From: Streptomyces tauricus
GTDB lineage: Bacteria; Actinomycetota; Actinomycetes; Streptomycetales; Streptomycetaceae
Direction of reading: 5' to 3'
Assembly: GCF_014650955.1 (NCBI RefSeq)
Contig: NZ_BMVY01000020.1
Location: 62,001-126,000, forward strand
DNA: 64,000 nt
Shown: one piece after another, positions 17,285 to 25,849 of the stretch
Numbering within the stretch: the stretch's first letter is position 1
How the letters are laid out: each line of letters begins with the position of its first letter
The notes under the pieces: generated by a model
Databases searched by the model: none
What the model saw: the letters and a program-made list of their open reading frames with translations, nothing else
Told to the model about the DNA's origin: nothing
Program-made: the position numbers and the translations under genes

Positions 17285-18249
17285 TGCGCTCGGGCCTCTG
17301 CAATCTGGCGGGACATGATGGTCGTGAGCTCGTACGCCGTGTGGGACGCGGCGACGGAGGTGATCTCGGCGTGATCGTACGCGGGGGCGACCTCGACGAC
17401 GTCCGCGGAGACCAGGTGGCAGGAGGCGAGGCCGCGCAGGATCTCCAGGAGTTCGCGGGAGGTCATGCCGCCCGCCTCCGGTGTGCCCGTGCCGGGCGCG
17501 TGGGCCGGGTCGAGGCAGTCGATGTCGATGGAGATGTACAGCGGGCGGTCGCCGATGCGCTGGCGCAGCTGGTCGGCGACCTCGTCGGCGCCGCGCCGGT
17601 AGATGTCGGCGGAGGTGACGATGCCGAAGCCCATCTTCTCGTCGTCGGTGAGGTCCTGGCGGCCGTAGAGCGGGCCGCGGGTGCCGACGTGGGAGAGCGC
17701 CTCGGTGTCGAGGATGCCCTCCTCGACGGCCCGCCGGAACGGCGTGCCGTGCGTGTACTCGGCGCCGAAGTAGGTGTCCCAGGTGTCGAGGTGCGCGTCG
17801 AAGTGCAGCAGCGCGACGGGGCCGTGCTTGCGGGCGACCGCGCGCAGCAGCGGCAGCGCGATGGTGTGGTCGCCGCCGAGGGTCATCAGCCGGGCGCCGG
17901 TGCCGAGCAGCTGGTCGGCGGCGCCCTCGATGGTCTCGACGGCCTCGTTGATGTCGAACGGGTTCGCGGCGATGTCACCGGCGTCCGCGACCTGCGCGAG
18001 GGCGAACGGGGAGGCGTCCTGCGCCGGGTTGTAGGGCCGCAGCAGCCGGCTCGCCTCGCGGATCGCGTTCCCGCCGAAGCGGGCCCCGGGCCGGTACGAG
18101 ACGCCCGCGTCGAACGGCACGCCGACCACGGCGACATCGGTGGTGCCGACCTCGTCGAGGCGGGGCAGCCGGGCGAAGGTCGCAGGTCCCGCGTACCGCG
18201 GTACGCGGGACGAGTCGACGGGCCCGCGGGGCGTCTCGTTGCTGTTCAT
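17281..18249 (-). CDS. speB: Ureohydrolase (agmatinase/guanidinobutyrase family)
   Basis: A 322-residue manganese-dependent ureohydrolase that splits a guanidino group to urea and an amine. Metal-binding motifs are GGDHT, HFDAHLD and SIDIDCLDP, in the normal order and spacing, and the length is typical. Family members use agmatine, 4-guanidinobutyrate or other guanidino acids, and the sequence alone does not decide between them. Next to a TPP-dependent decarboxylase-like protein, guanidinobutyrase is a reasonable alternative to agmatinase. The ATG overlaps the symporter stop by 4 bp (ATGA) and its own stop overlaps the next start (GTGA), so it is the middle gene of a tight operon. Confidence 0.9.
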   Translation of the reverse strand: MNSNETPRGPVDSSRVPRYAGPATFARLPRLDEVGTTDVAVVGVPFDAGVSYRPGARFGGNAIREASRLLRPYNPAQDASPFALAQVADAGDIAANPFDINEAVETIEGAADQLLGTGARLMTLGGDHTIALPLLRAVARKHGPVALLHFDAHLDTWDTYFGAEYTHGTPFRRAVEEGILDTEALSHVGTRGPLYGRQDLTDDEKMGFGIVTSADIYRRGADEVADQLRQRIGDRPLYISIDIDCLDPAHAPGTGTPEAGGMTSRELLEILRGLASCHLVSADVVEVAPAYDHAEITSVAASHTAYELTTIMSRQIAEARAQ

Positions 18250-19727
18250 CGGGTGACACTCTCTTCCTTGAGTTCGGCGGCGGGCTCGGAGCCGCGGCCC
18301 GCGAGGCGTTCGCGCCAGGCGGCGAGCACCGCCGCGTCGGTGGCGGGCGTGGCGAGGGAGACGATCACGTACACGGCGAGGGAGGCGAGGAGCCCGTAGT
18401 AGATGGGCTCGTTCGCGAGGATCCCGTACGTGGCCATCAGGCCGACGACCGCGAGACCGCCGACCGCGACGGCGGCCAGGGCGCCCTGGGCGGTGCCGCG
18501 CTTCCAGAGGAGACCGCCGAGGATGGGCACGAGGAGGCCGCCGACGAGGAGGTTGTAGGCGACGGTCAGGGCCTCGACGACGTTGTTGAGGGCGATGGCC
18601 GTACAGATCACGGCGATGCCCATGACGAGGATGAAGATGCGGTTGCCCCGGACCTCGTCATGCCCCTCGGCACCGCTTTCCGGCGTTCCGGGACGGACGG
18701 CTCCGCGCAGCCGCGACCAGATGTCGTTGTTGGCGACGGTGGCGCAGGCGATGAGGGCGCCGGAGGACGTCGACATCACGGCGGCGAGGGCGGCGGCGAG
18801 CACGAGCCCCCTTACACCGACGGGCAGTTCGTCCTTGACGATCGTGGCGAAGGCGTCGTCCGGGCTGGCCAGCTTCGGGTAGAGGACCTTGGCCGCCGTG
18901 CCGATGACGGCGCCGGCGAGCGCGTACACCAGGCAGTAGGTGCCCGCGACCGTGCCGCCCCACTTGGCGGTCCTGTCACTGCCCGCCGTGAAGACGCGCT
19001 GCCAGATGTCCTGCCCGATGAGCATGCCGAACGTGTAGATGAGTACGTACGTGAAGATCGTCTCGCCGCCGATACCGAGCGGGTCGAAGTACTCGGTGGG
19101 CAGCTGCGCCTTCATCTCGCTGAAGCCGCCGGCCTTGACGACGGCGATGGGCAGCAGCAGTAGCAGCACGCCGATGGTCTTGACGACGAACTGCACCATG
19201 TCGGTGAGGGTGATCGACCACATGCCGCCGAGCGTCGAGTACGCGACGACGATCGAACCGCCGAGGATGATCGCGACCGTCCGGTTCATGTCGAAGAGGA
19301 CGTCGAAGATCGTGGCGTACGCGATGGTCGACGTCACCGCGAGCATGAGCGTGTACGCCCACATGACCAGGCCCGAGATGACGCCGGCCCGGCCGCCGTA
19401 GCGCAGGTCGAGCATCTCGGAGACGGTGTAGACCTTCAGCCGGGCGATGCGCGCGGAGAAGAAGAGGGACAGGGCGAGGAGGCCGAGGCCGATGGTGAAG
19501 ACCATCCAGGCACCGGAGAGCCCGTACTGGTAGCCGAGGCCGACGCCGCCGATGGTGGACGCGCCGCCGAGGACGATCGCGGCCATCGTGCCGGAGTACA
19601 TCGTCGGGCCGAGCCGCCGCCCCGCGACCAGGAAGTCGCTCTTGGACTTGGCGCGGCGCATGCCCCACCAGCCCATGGCGAGCATCCCGGCGAGGTAGAC
19701 GACGATCACTGCGTAGTCGACGGCCAT
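18246..19727 (-). CDS. Sodium:solute symporter (SSS family)
   Basis: A 493-residue polytopic permease with about 13 predicted membrane helices and SSS signatures: DFLVAGRRLGP after helix 1, SGTMAAIVLGGASTIGG in helix 2, a GIGGETIFTY-type loop and MSTSSGALIACATVANNDIW. It probably imports the substrate of the downstream ureohydrolase and TPP enzyme with Na+. The ATG at 19727 has AGGAGG six bases upstream, and a longer upstream reading frame lacks this. It is the first gene of the operon and is divergent from the PucR regulator across a 161-bp gap. Confidence 0.9.
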   Translation of the reverse strand: MAVDYAVIVVYLAGMLAMGWWGMRRAKSKSDFLVAGRRLGPTMYSGTMAAIVLGGASTIGGVGLGYQYGLSGAWMVFTIGLGLLALSLFFSARIARLKVYTVSEMLDLRYGGRAGVISGLVMWAYTLMLAVTSTIAYATIFDVLFDMNRTVAIILGGSIVVAYSTLGGMWSITLTDMVQFVVKTIGVLLLLLPIAVVKAGGFSEMKAQLPTEYFDPLGIGGETIFTYVLIYTFGMLIGQDIWQRVFTAGSDRTAKWGGTVAGTYCLVYALAGAVIGTAAKVLYPKLASPDDAFATIVKDELPVGVRGLVLAAALAAVMSTSSGALIACATVANNDIWSRLRGAVRPGTPESGAEGHDEVRGNRIFILVMGIAVICTAIALNNVVEALTVAYNLLVGGLLVPILGGLLWKRGTAQGALAAVAVGGLAVVGLMATYGILANEPIYYGLLASLAVYVIVSLATPATDAAVLAAWRERLAGRGSEPAAELKEESVTR

Positions 19728-19888
19728 ACGGCCCTCCTGCTCCTGGCTGATCGCTCGTGTGCACCCGGGGGGGGAGCTGCTGCCCGTACCCGCGGTCTCC
19801 GGTCGCCACGACGATAGGTGGCCGGAAAGCAACGCTGAAGTGTACGTTTCATCCACTGTCGCTGGATCGGATGGAGGAAAGGTCCACC

Positions 19889-21424
19889 ATGCCGGACGCT
19901 GCTGTCCCTGCCGTACCGCCCACCCCGCCCGTGCCGCTCGCCGCGCTGCTGGCCCGGGAGGATCTGGGGCTGCGGCAGATCGCCGGGCCGCGCGATCCGG
20001 CCACGGTGATCCACTGGGCGCACACCTCGGAGATGGCGGACCCGTACCCGTACCTGCTCGGCGGGGAGCTGCTGCTCACGGCGGGAGTGCACATCCCGGA
20101 GGCGGCGGGGTCGGGCACGTACTTCGACGCGTACGTGTCGCGGATCGTCGAGGCGGGGGGCGCCGCCCTCGGCTTCGGGGTGGCGCCGGTGCACGACACG
20201 GTTCCGCGGGCGCTGGTCGAGGCCTGCGACCAGTACGGGCTGCCGCTCGTGGAGGTGCCGCCCCGCACGACCTTCTCCGGGGTGGCGCGGGCGGTCTGGC
20301 AGCTCATGGCCCAGGCCCGGCACACCGAGCTGCGCCGCGTCACGGAGGCCCAGCAGAGCCTGGCCGCCGCGGCGGCGCGCCCGGACCCGGTGCCGTCGGT
20401 GCTCCGGCAGCTCGCCCAGCGGGTGGGCGGACGCGCCGCGCTGTACGCCCCGGACGGCGGCGAGGTGGCCTCGGCGGGGCGGCTGCCGGGCCCCGGGGCC
20501 GGGGCGGGGGCAGAGGTGGGAGTGGCGCTGGCGGGGTTGGCGGGGGTGGTGCGGCCTGCGGGTGAGGGCGGCCCCGGTTCAGGCTCTTCCGGCCCTTCCC
20601 CCTCCTCCGCGAGTGACACGGTGGCCGGTGTCCATCTCGCCGCGTACGCGCTCGGTACGGGCCAGGGGTTCGTGCTGGGCGTGGCCGCCCCGCGCCGGGA
20701 CCCGGGCGACCACACGATCGCCTCGGTCGGCGCCGTCCTTCTCTCCCTCCTCACCGGTGAGCACCAGAGCAGCACGGGCGCGGCCCGCTCCTCGGCGCTC
20801 GTACGCCTGCTGCTGGGGGCCGCGCCGGAGGAGGTCGCGCCGCTGCTGGACGCCGGTGAGCGGTGGGTCGTCGTGCACGCGCTCCCCGACGGGCCCGCGC
20901 CGGACGCCGTCGCCGCGTCGGCGCTGGGCGCGGCGCTGGGCTCTCCGCTGGTCGACGTGGCGGGCGACGTCGTACGGGTCCTCGTGCCGGCGGGCCGTCG
21001 TGAGGCGGGGGCCGTGGCCGGGGCCCTGGCCGGGTGGACGTGCGGGGTGAGTGCGGTGGTCGGGGCGCGCGAGTGGGGGGTTGCCGATACGCAGGCCGCT
21101 CGTGCGCTGTCCCGGGCGCGGGCGACGCGGGCGCGGCTGGTGCGGCACGGGGATCGGCCGGGGCTGGCCGGGCTCGTTCCGCCGGCCGAGGCGGCGGCGC
21201 ACGCGCGCACGGTGCTCGCGCCCATCGCCGGGAACGCCGCGCTCGTGGAGACCCTTCGCACGTGGCTCTCCCTGCACGGCAGCTGGGACCGCACGGCGGT
21301 GGCGCTGTCGGTGCACCGCAACACGGTGCGGCAGCGGATCGCCCGCTGCGCGACCCTCCTGAACACGGACCTGGACGACCCGGACGTCCGAATGAACCTA
21401 TGGTTCGCCCTGAGCCACGCGTAA
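19889..21424 (+). CDS. PucR-family transcriptional regulator
   Basis: A 511-residue regulator. The N-terminal PucR domain (about residues 15-140, LAREDLGLRQIAGPRDPATV and LGGELLLTAG) is a likely effector sensor. The C-terminal PucR helix-turn-helix (about 450-510) contains LHGSWDRTAVALSVHRNTVR. A variable Gly/Ser/Pro-rich stretch lies around residues 195-245. The ATG at 19889 follows GGAGGAAAGG. An in-frame ATG at 19871 is less likely because it would consume this site. PucR proteins usually respond to nitrogen-rich metabolites. Its divergent placement strongly suggests it controls the symporter-ureohydrolase-TPP operon. Confidence 0.88.
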   Translation: MPDAAVPAVPPTPPVPLAALLAREDLGLRQIAGPRDPATVIHWAHTSEMADPYPYLLGGELLLTAGVHIPEAAGSGTYFDAYVSRIVEAGGAALGFGVAPVHDTVPRALVEACDQYGLPLVEVPPRTTFSGVARAVWQLMAQARHTELRRVTEAQQSLAAAAARPDPVPSVLRQLAQRVGGRAALYAPDGGEVASAGRLPGPGAGAGAEVGVALAGLAGVVRPAGEGGPGSGSSGPSPSSASDTVAGVHLAAYALGTGQGFVLGVAAPRRDPGDHTIASVGAVLLSLLTGEHQSSTGAARSSALVRLLLGAAPEEVAPLLDAGERWVVVHALPDGPAPDAVAASALGAALGSPLVDVAGDVVRVLVPAGRREAGAVAGALAGWTCGVSAVVGAREWGVADTQAARALSRARATRARLVRHGDRPGLAGLVPPAEAAAHARTVLAPIAGNAALVETLRTWLSLHGSWDRTAVALSVHRNTVRQRIARCATLLNTDLDDPDVRMNLWFALSHA

Positions 21425-21472
21425 CCCCTTTCCTCGCCCCCGCCGCCCCTACCCATTCCCATCCCGCACTCA

Positions 21473-21520
21473 GGGGCTCCGCCCCCGAACCCCCGGTCCT
21501 CAAACGCCGGACGGGCTGAA
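21473..21520. repeat. Streptomyces-type intergenic repeat with small hairpin
   Basis: GGGGC-TCC-GCCCC (21473-21485) is followed by CCTCAAACGCCGGACGGGC (21498-21516). From memory, this unit is widespread between Streptomyces genes. A 21-bp stretch of it (21496-21516) recurs exactly inside accA1 at 28957-28977. It may act as the terminator for the PucR gene. Confidence 0.7.
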
Positions 21521-21587
21521 AGATTCGCGGACCGTCGGCGACATCTTCAGCTCGCCGGCGTTTATGGACGAACGCGCAAACGCGACA

Positions 21588-21905
21588 GGGCGCGGGGAAC
21601 TGCGCAACAGCCCACACGGCCAGCACCCAACCACCAAGCCCCAGCCCCACCCCCTAGGGGCGCGGGGAACTGCGCAACGTCCCCACACACGGCCCGCACC
21701 CAACACCCGGGCCCACCCCCACCCCCCAGGGGCGCGGGGAACTGCGCAACGTCCCCGCACACGGCCCGCACCCGACACCCGGGCCCACCCCCACCCCCCA
21801 GGGGCGCGGGGAACTGCGCAACCAGCCACCCACCCGCCGCCGGCCGACCCACCCGCCGGGGCCCGGGGCGCAGCCCCGTCCTACTAGGGGCGCGGGGAAC
21901 TGCGC
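21588..21905. repeat. Array of five GGGGCGCGGGGAACTGCGC repeats, with a 72-bp tandem unit
   Basis: Copies lie at 21588, 21656, 21728, 21800 and 21886, all in the + orientation. The copies at 21656 and 21728 belong to a nearly identical 72-bp unit (21656-21727 and 21728-21799, two differences seen), which includes a C-rich segment. The array fills most of the 600-bp gap between the PucR gene and the next gene. I see no gene in that gap. The function is unknown. Confidence 0.85.
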
Positions 21906-22028
21906 GGCAAGACCCCATCGGCCTTCGGCCGACAAAAACCGCACCCCGCCCCCAAACCCCCGAGTGACTCAAATCCCACGGTTCGATACCCGGCACCACC
22001 CAGCGGAGCGCACCGGCAGAATGGGGGT

Positions 22029-22826
22029 ATGCCGATACCCGTGACCCCCAGCCGCGCCGACCTCCTCGACCACCTCGTACAGACGCGTATCGCGGGCAAC
22101 GTGGCCACCCCCCGCGAGAACAACCTCTCCCACTACCGCAAGCTGGCCAACGGCGACCGCAACTACTGGCTCGGTCTGGAGCTCGGCGACCGCTGGACCG
22201 ACGAGCAGGACGTCCTCGCGGTGATGGCGGAGCGGTGCGGCGTGAACGACGACCCGGAGTACCGGTACGGCCAGGACACCATCGACCCGGAGCTGACGGT
22301 CGACGCGCTGGAGCGCATGGCGGGCCGCCTGCGCAAGGCCGCCGCCGGCAGACAGCGCGTGCTGTTCGCGACGGGCCACCCGGGCGGCCTGCTCGACGTG
22401 CACCGCGCCACCGCCGCCGCCCTGCGCACGGCCGGCTGCGAGATCGTCGTCATCCCCGACGGGCTGACCACGGACGAGGGCTACGTCTTCCAGTTCGCCG
22501 ACGTCGCCGTCCTGGAGCACGGCGCGACCCTGTGGCACACCCACTCGGGCGAGCCGATGCGCGCGATCCTCAAGGGCCTGGAGGGCGAGGGCCGCCCGCT
22601 GCCCGACCTGGTCGTAGCCGACCACGGCTGGGCGGGCTGCGCGGGCCAGCTGGGCGTGGACTCCGTCGGGTACGCGGACTGCAACGACCCGGCCCTGTTC
22701 CTCGCGGAGGCGGAGGGCACGGTCCAGGTGACGGTCCCCCTGGACGACCACGTCACGAGCCCCCGCCACTACGACCCGATGACGGCGTACCTCCTGGACG
22801 CGGCCGGTCTGACCGGCAACGAGTGA
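22029..22826 (+). CDS. Putative phosphatase-like protein, actinobacterial conserved family
   Basis: A 265-residue cytoplasmic protein without signal peptide or membrane segment. It starts MPIPVTPSRADLLDHL and has conserved-looking blocks NVATPRENNLSHYRKLA, VLFATGHPGGLLDVH and VVADHGWAGCAGQ. I recall such proteins being annotated simply as 'phosphatase' in Streptomyces (a Pfam family of that name), but I cannot verify the reaction from the sequence. Candidate ligand residues are the His/Asp/Cys in these blocks. It converges with the thioesterase gene, with 4 bp between the stops. The start ATG at 22029 lies 8 bp after a GGGGG run. Confidence 0.62.
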   Translation: MPIPVTPSRADLLDHLVQTRIAGNVATPRENNLSHYRKLANGDRNYWLGLELGDRWTDEQDVLAVMAERCGVNDDPEYRYGQDTIDPELTVDALERMAGRLRKAAAGRQRVLFATGHPGGLLDVHRATAAALRTAGCEIVVIPDGLTTDEGYVFQFADVAVLEHGATLWHTHSGEPMRAILKGLEGEGRPLPDLVVADHGWAGCAGQLGVDSVGYADCNDPALFLAEAEGTVQVTVPLDDHVTSPRHYDPMTAYLLDAAGLTGNE

Positions 22827-22830
22827 GTGC

Positions 22831-23715
22831 CTAGTCCCGCGGGACGCGGACCACGCCCTCCTGGATCACCGTGATCGCCAGGCGCCCGTCCCGCGTGTAG
22901 ATACGGGCCTGCCCAAGGCCCCGCCCCCCGGACGCGGACGGCGACTCCTGGTCGTACAGGAGCCATTCGTCGGCGCGGAACGGCCGGTGGAACCACATCG
23001 CGTGGTCCAGGGAGGCCCCGACGACGTCCCCGGTGACCCAGCCGCCCCGCCCGTGGGCGAGCAGCACGGAGTCCAGGAGCGTCATGTCGGAGACGTACGT
23101 GGCGAGGCAGACATGCAGCAGCGGCTCGTCGATCACGCCGTCGAGTTTGCCGTTGGTGCGGAACCAGACCTGCGAGCGCGGCTCGCGCGGCTCGCCGACG
23201 CTCGCGAACGGCGGCGCGTCCACGTAGCGGAGGTCGACAGCCGCCCTGGCCTCCAGCATCCGCTGGGCCACGCCCTGGTCCCCGTACGCCTCCAGGTACC
23301 GCGGCAGCATCTCCGCCGTGGTCTCCAGCGTCTCCGGGTCGGGCGCGGGCGGCATGGCCGCCTGGTGGTCCATGCCCTCCTCGTACGTCTGGAACGACGC
23401 GGAGAGATGGAAGATCGGCTGCCCGTGCTGGACGGCGACCACCCGGCGGGTCGTGAAGGACCGGCCGTCGCGGATGCGGTCGACGGTGTAGACGATGGGC
23501 GCGCCCGCGTCCCCGGCCCGCAGGAAGTAGGCGTGCAGGGAGTGGGCGAGCCGGTCCGCGGGGACCGTACGCCCCGCGGCGACCAGTGCCTGCGCCGCGA
23601 CCTGCCCGCCGAAGACGCGCGGGACGACGGCGAAGCGCGACTGGCCGCGGAAGATGTCCTGCTCGATCCGCTCCAGGTCGAGCAGATCGAGCAGTCCCTC
23701 AAGTGCCTGACTCAT
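22831..23715 (-). CDS. tesB: Acyl-CoA thioesterase II
   Basis: A 294-residue double-hotdog thioesterase that hydrolyses medium- and long-chain acyl-CoA to free acid and CoA. Family signatures are VFGGQVAAQALVAA, HSLHAYFLRAGD, SASFQTYEEG, ASLDHAMWFHRPF (the catalytic Asp) and GRGLGQARIYTRDG (the Gln). The length equals E. coli TesB. It is cytoplasmic. It sits downstream of an acyl-CoA dehydrogenase gene on the same strand with a 46-bp gap, so the two may be cotranscribed under the TetR regulator further upstream. Confidence 0.93.
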   Translation of the reverse strand: MSQALEGLLDLLDLERIEQDIFRGQSRFAVVPRVFGGQVAAQALVAAGRTVPADRLAHSLHAYFLRAGDAGAPIVYTVDRIRDGRSFTTRRVVAVQHGQPIFHLSASFQTYEEGMDHQAAMPPAPDPETLETTAEMLPRYLEAYGDQGVAQRMLEARAAVDLRYVDAPPFASVGEPREPRSQVWFRTNGKLDGVIDEPLLHVCLATYVSDMTLLDSVLLAHGRGGWVTGDVVGASLDHAMWFHRPFRADEWLLYDQESPSASGGRGLGQARIYTRDGRLAITVIQEGVVRVPRD

Positions 23716-23761
23716 GCGTCAGTTGTACCGTGCAGTCGTTTCCCGGATGTTGTCGCGCGCC

Positions 23762-24919
23762 CTACAGGCCCATGTTCTTGGCGATGATCGACTTCATGAT
23801 CTCGCTGGTGCCGCCGTAGATACGGTTGACGCGGTTGTCCGCGTACAGGCGGGCGATCGGGTACTCGTTCATGAAGCCGTAGCCGCCGTGCAGCTGGAGG
23901 CAGCGGTCGATGACGCGGTGCGCGACCTCGGTGCAGAACAGCTTCGCGGACGCGGCCTCGGCGGCCGACAGCTCGCCCTGGTCGAGGGCTTCCAGTGCGC
24001 GGTCGGCGACGGCCTGCGCGGCGTCCACCTCGGCCTGGCAGGCGGCCAGCTCGAACTTGGTGTTCTGGAAGTGCGAGACCGGCTTGCCGAAGACCGTGCG
24101 CTCCTGCACGTACTCCTTGGCGAAGCGGACGGCCGCCGCGGCCTGGGCGTACGCGCCGAACGCGATGCCCCAGCGCTCGGAGGGCAGGTTGCCGCCGAGG
24201 TAGTAGAAGCCCTTGTTCTCCTCGCCGAGGAGGTCCTCGACCGGGACCTTCACGTCGACGAACGCCAGCTCGGCGGTGTCGGAGGTCTTCAGGCCGAGCT
24301 TGTCGAGCTTGCGGCCGACCGAGTAACCCTCGGCCTTGGTGTCGACGGCGAAGAGCGAGATGCCGAAGCGGCGGTCCTCGGCCGTGGGCGCGGAGGTGCG
24401 GGCGCAGACGATCACGCGGTCGGCGTGCACGCCACCGGTGATGAAGGTCTTGGCGCCGTTGAGGACGTAGTGGGTGCCGTCCTCGGAGAGCTTCGCGGTG
24501 GTCTTCATGCCCGCGAGGTCGGAGCCGGTGCCCGGCTCGGTCATCGCGAGGGCCCACATCTCCTCACCGGAGACGAACTTCGGCAGGAAGCGCTTCTTCT
24601 GCTCGTCGGTGGCGAGCGCCTTGATGTAGGGCAGGCCGAGCAGCACGTGCACACCGGAGCCGCCGAAGGAGACACCCGCGCGGGCCGTCTCCTCGTACAT
24701 CACGGCCTCGAACTTGTACGAGTCGATGCCGGCGCCGCCGAACTCCTCGTCCACGCGGATGCCGAAGACGCCCAGCTCGGCGAGCTTGTAGTAGAAGTCG
24801 CGGGGCGCCTGGCCCGCCGCGAACCACTCGTCGTAGACCGGTACGACCTCGGCCTCGATGAAGGCGCGCAGGGTCTCCCGGAACGCCTCGTGATCCTCAC
24901 TGAACACCGTACGGCGCAC
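23762..24919 (-). CDS. Acyl-CoA dehydrogenase
   Basis: A 385-residue FAD-dependent dehydrogenase that oxidises acyl-CoA to the trans-2-enoyl-CoA. Standard motifs are MTEPGTGSDLAGM, FITGGVHADR, the C-terminal LHGGYGFMNEYPIARLY and RIYGGTSEIMKSIIAKN. I chose the GTG at 24919 (VRRTVFSEDHEAF), which has GGAGG seven bases upstream and matches the usual N terminus. A TTG at 24943 would add eight residues. A near-palindromic operator-like sequence lies about 45-65 bp upstream. The exact chain-length preference cannot be read from the sequence. Confidence 0.92.
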   Translation of the reverse strand: MRRTVFSEDHEAFRETLRAFIEAEVVPVYDEWFAAGQAPRDFYYKLAELGVFGIRVDEEFGGAGIDSYKFEAVMYEETARAGVSFGGSGVHVLLGLPYIKALATDEQKKRFLPKFVSGEEMWALAMTEPGTGSDLAGMKTTAKLSEDGTHYVLNGAKTFITGGVHADRVIVCARTSAPTAEDRRFGISLFAVDTKAEGYSVGRKLDKLGLKTSDTAELAFVDVKVPVEDLLGEENKGFYYLGGNLPSERWGIAFGAYAQAAAAVRFAKEYVQERTVFGKPVSHFQNTKFELAACQAEVDAAQAVADRALEALDQGELSAAEAASAKLFCTEVAHRVIDRCLQLHGGYGFMNEYPIARLYADNRVNRIYGGTSEIMKSIIAKNMGL

Positions 24920-24964
24920 CGCCGCCACCTCCGCCTGGCTCAAGTTTCCATGTCCGAGCGCATA

Positions 24965-24982
24965 CCTAAGCGCTTGCTCAGG
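24965..24982. promoter_or_regulatory. Probable TetR-type operator upstream of the acyl-CoA dehydrogenase
   Basis: CCTAAGCGCTTGCTCAGG is an imperfect palindrome (arms CCTAAGC and GCTCAGG, one mismatch). It sits between the TetR gene and the dehydrogenase start and resembles operators of TetR regulators of actinobacterial fatty-acid genes. Its half-sites differ from the GTTAA sites at 25751-25795. Confidence 0.6.
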
Positions 24983-25047
24983 CCTACGTTACCGGCCGGT
25001 CACGACCATCGTCCAGACCAGGACCCGCAGGCTCCCCGAGACGCTCG

Positions 25048-25728
25048 TCACGCCCGGACCGGCCCGGCGGCACCGTCCGTAGCAGCCGCACCGGCCGCAA
25101 CGGCCGCATCACTCGTACCAGCCGCACCGCCCACACCGTCCGCACCGGCCGCCGCGAAGGCGCCCCTCGCCATACGGTGCAACAGTTCCGCCGTGCCCGC
25201 CCGTCCGGGGAGCGCGCCGGGCCGCCCCAGATGCGGTGTGGAGTTCAGCAGGCCGAAGACCGAGTGCACGGCCGAACGGGCGCTCGGCTCGGCCAGCGCG
25301 GGGTGGATCTCGCGCACGACCGCCACCCACAGCTCGACGTACTGGCGCTGCAGCTGCCGTACGAGCTTGCGGTCGCTGTCCCGCAGGCGGTCCAGCTCGC
25401 GGTCGTGCAGGGTGATCAGCGGGCGGTCGTCCAGCGCGAAGTCGATGTGGCCCTCGATGAGCGAGTCGAGGAGCGCCCCCGGATCGCCGCCGGACTCCGC
25501 CACCCGCCGTTTGCCCCCGGTCAGCAACTGCTCACTGATCCCCACCAGCAGCTCGGCGAGCATCGCGTCCTTGCCCGCGAAATGGCGGTACAGGCCGGGC
25601 CCGCTGATGCCCACCGCCGCGCCTATCTCGTCGACACCGACCCCGTGGAAGCCGCGTTCGGCGAAGAGCCGGGCCGCTTCCCTGAGGATCTGCTCGCGGC
25701 GGGTGGGGGCGTCGGTTCTGGTGGCCAT
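25048..25728 (-). CDS. TetR-family regulator of acyl-CoA/leucine catabolic genes
   Basis: A 226-residue regulator with an N-terminal TetR helix-turn-helix (residues 11-57: REQILREAARLFAERGF, VGVDEIGAAVGISGPGLYRHF). The C-terminal ligand domain ends in an Ala/Gly/Asp-rich low-complexity tail of about 30 residues. It is divergent from accD1-accA1-hmgL and codirectional with the acyl-CoA dehydrogenase and tesB. The gene has no Shine-Dalgarno. TAGAAT sits 7 bp before the ATG with TTAACG 18 bp further up, which suggests a leaderless transcript whose promoter is overlapped by operator 25751-25766 and is therefore autoregulated. Confidence 0.87.
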   Translation of the reverse strand: MATRTDAPTRREQILREAARLFAERGFHGVGVDEIGAAVGISGPGLYRHFAGKDAMLAELLVGISEQLLTGGKRRVAESGGDPGALLDSLIEGHIDFALDDRPLITLHDRELDRLRDSDRKLVRQLQRQYVELWVAVVREIHPALAEPSARSAVHSVFGLLNSTPHLGRPGALPGRAGTAELLHRMARGAFAAAGADGVGGAAGTSDAAVAAGAAATDGAAGPVRA

Positions 25729-25750
25729 GGAGGCAATTCTAGACAGGAGG

Positions 25751-25795
25751 GTTAGCGCTCGTTAACCTGAACGAAACGCGTTAACGCTCATTAAC
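25751..25795. promoter_or_regulatory. Paired TetR operators between the TetR gene and accD1
   Basis: GTTAGCGCTCGTTAAC (25751-25766) and GTTAACGCTCATTAAC (25780-25795) are near-identical 16-bp sites 29 bp apart. Each has GTTAA-type inverted ends. The first covers the inferred promoter of the TetR gene. The second lies 54 bp before the accD1 start. This is an inferred but strong candidate for dual control of both directions. Confidence 0.72.
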
Positions 25796-25849
25796 TTTTC
25801 TGGCGACTTGGTTCAGTGACCGGTGACCACCGGGTGAGGGGACCGCAGG

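Noticed and set aside
21545..22028. Small genes in the repeat-rich gap
   Set aside because: The frames consist only of translated repeats with Pro/Arg/Gly bias and no ribosome-binding site.
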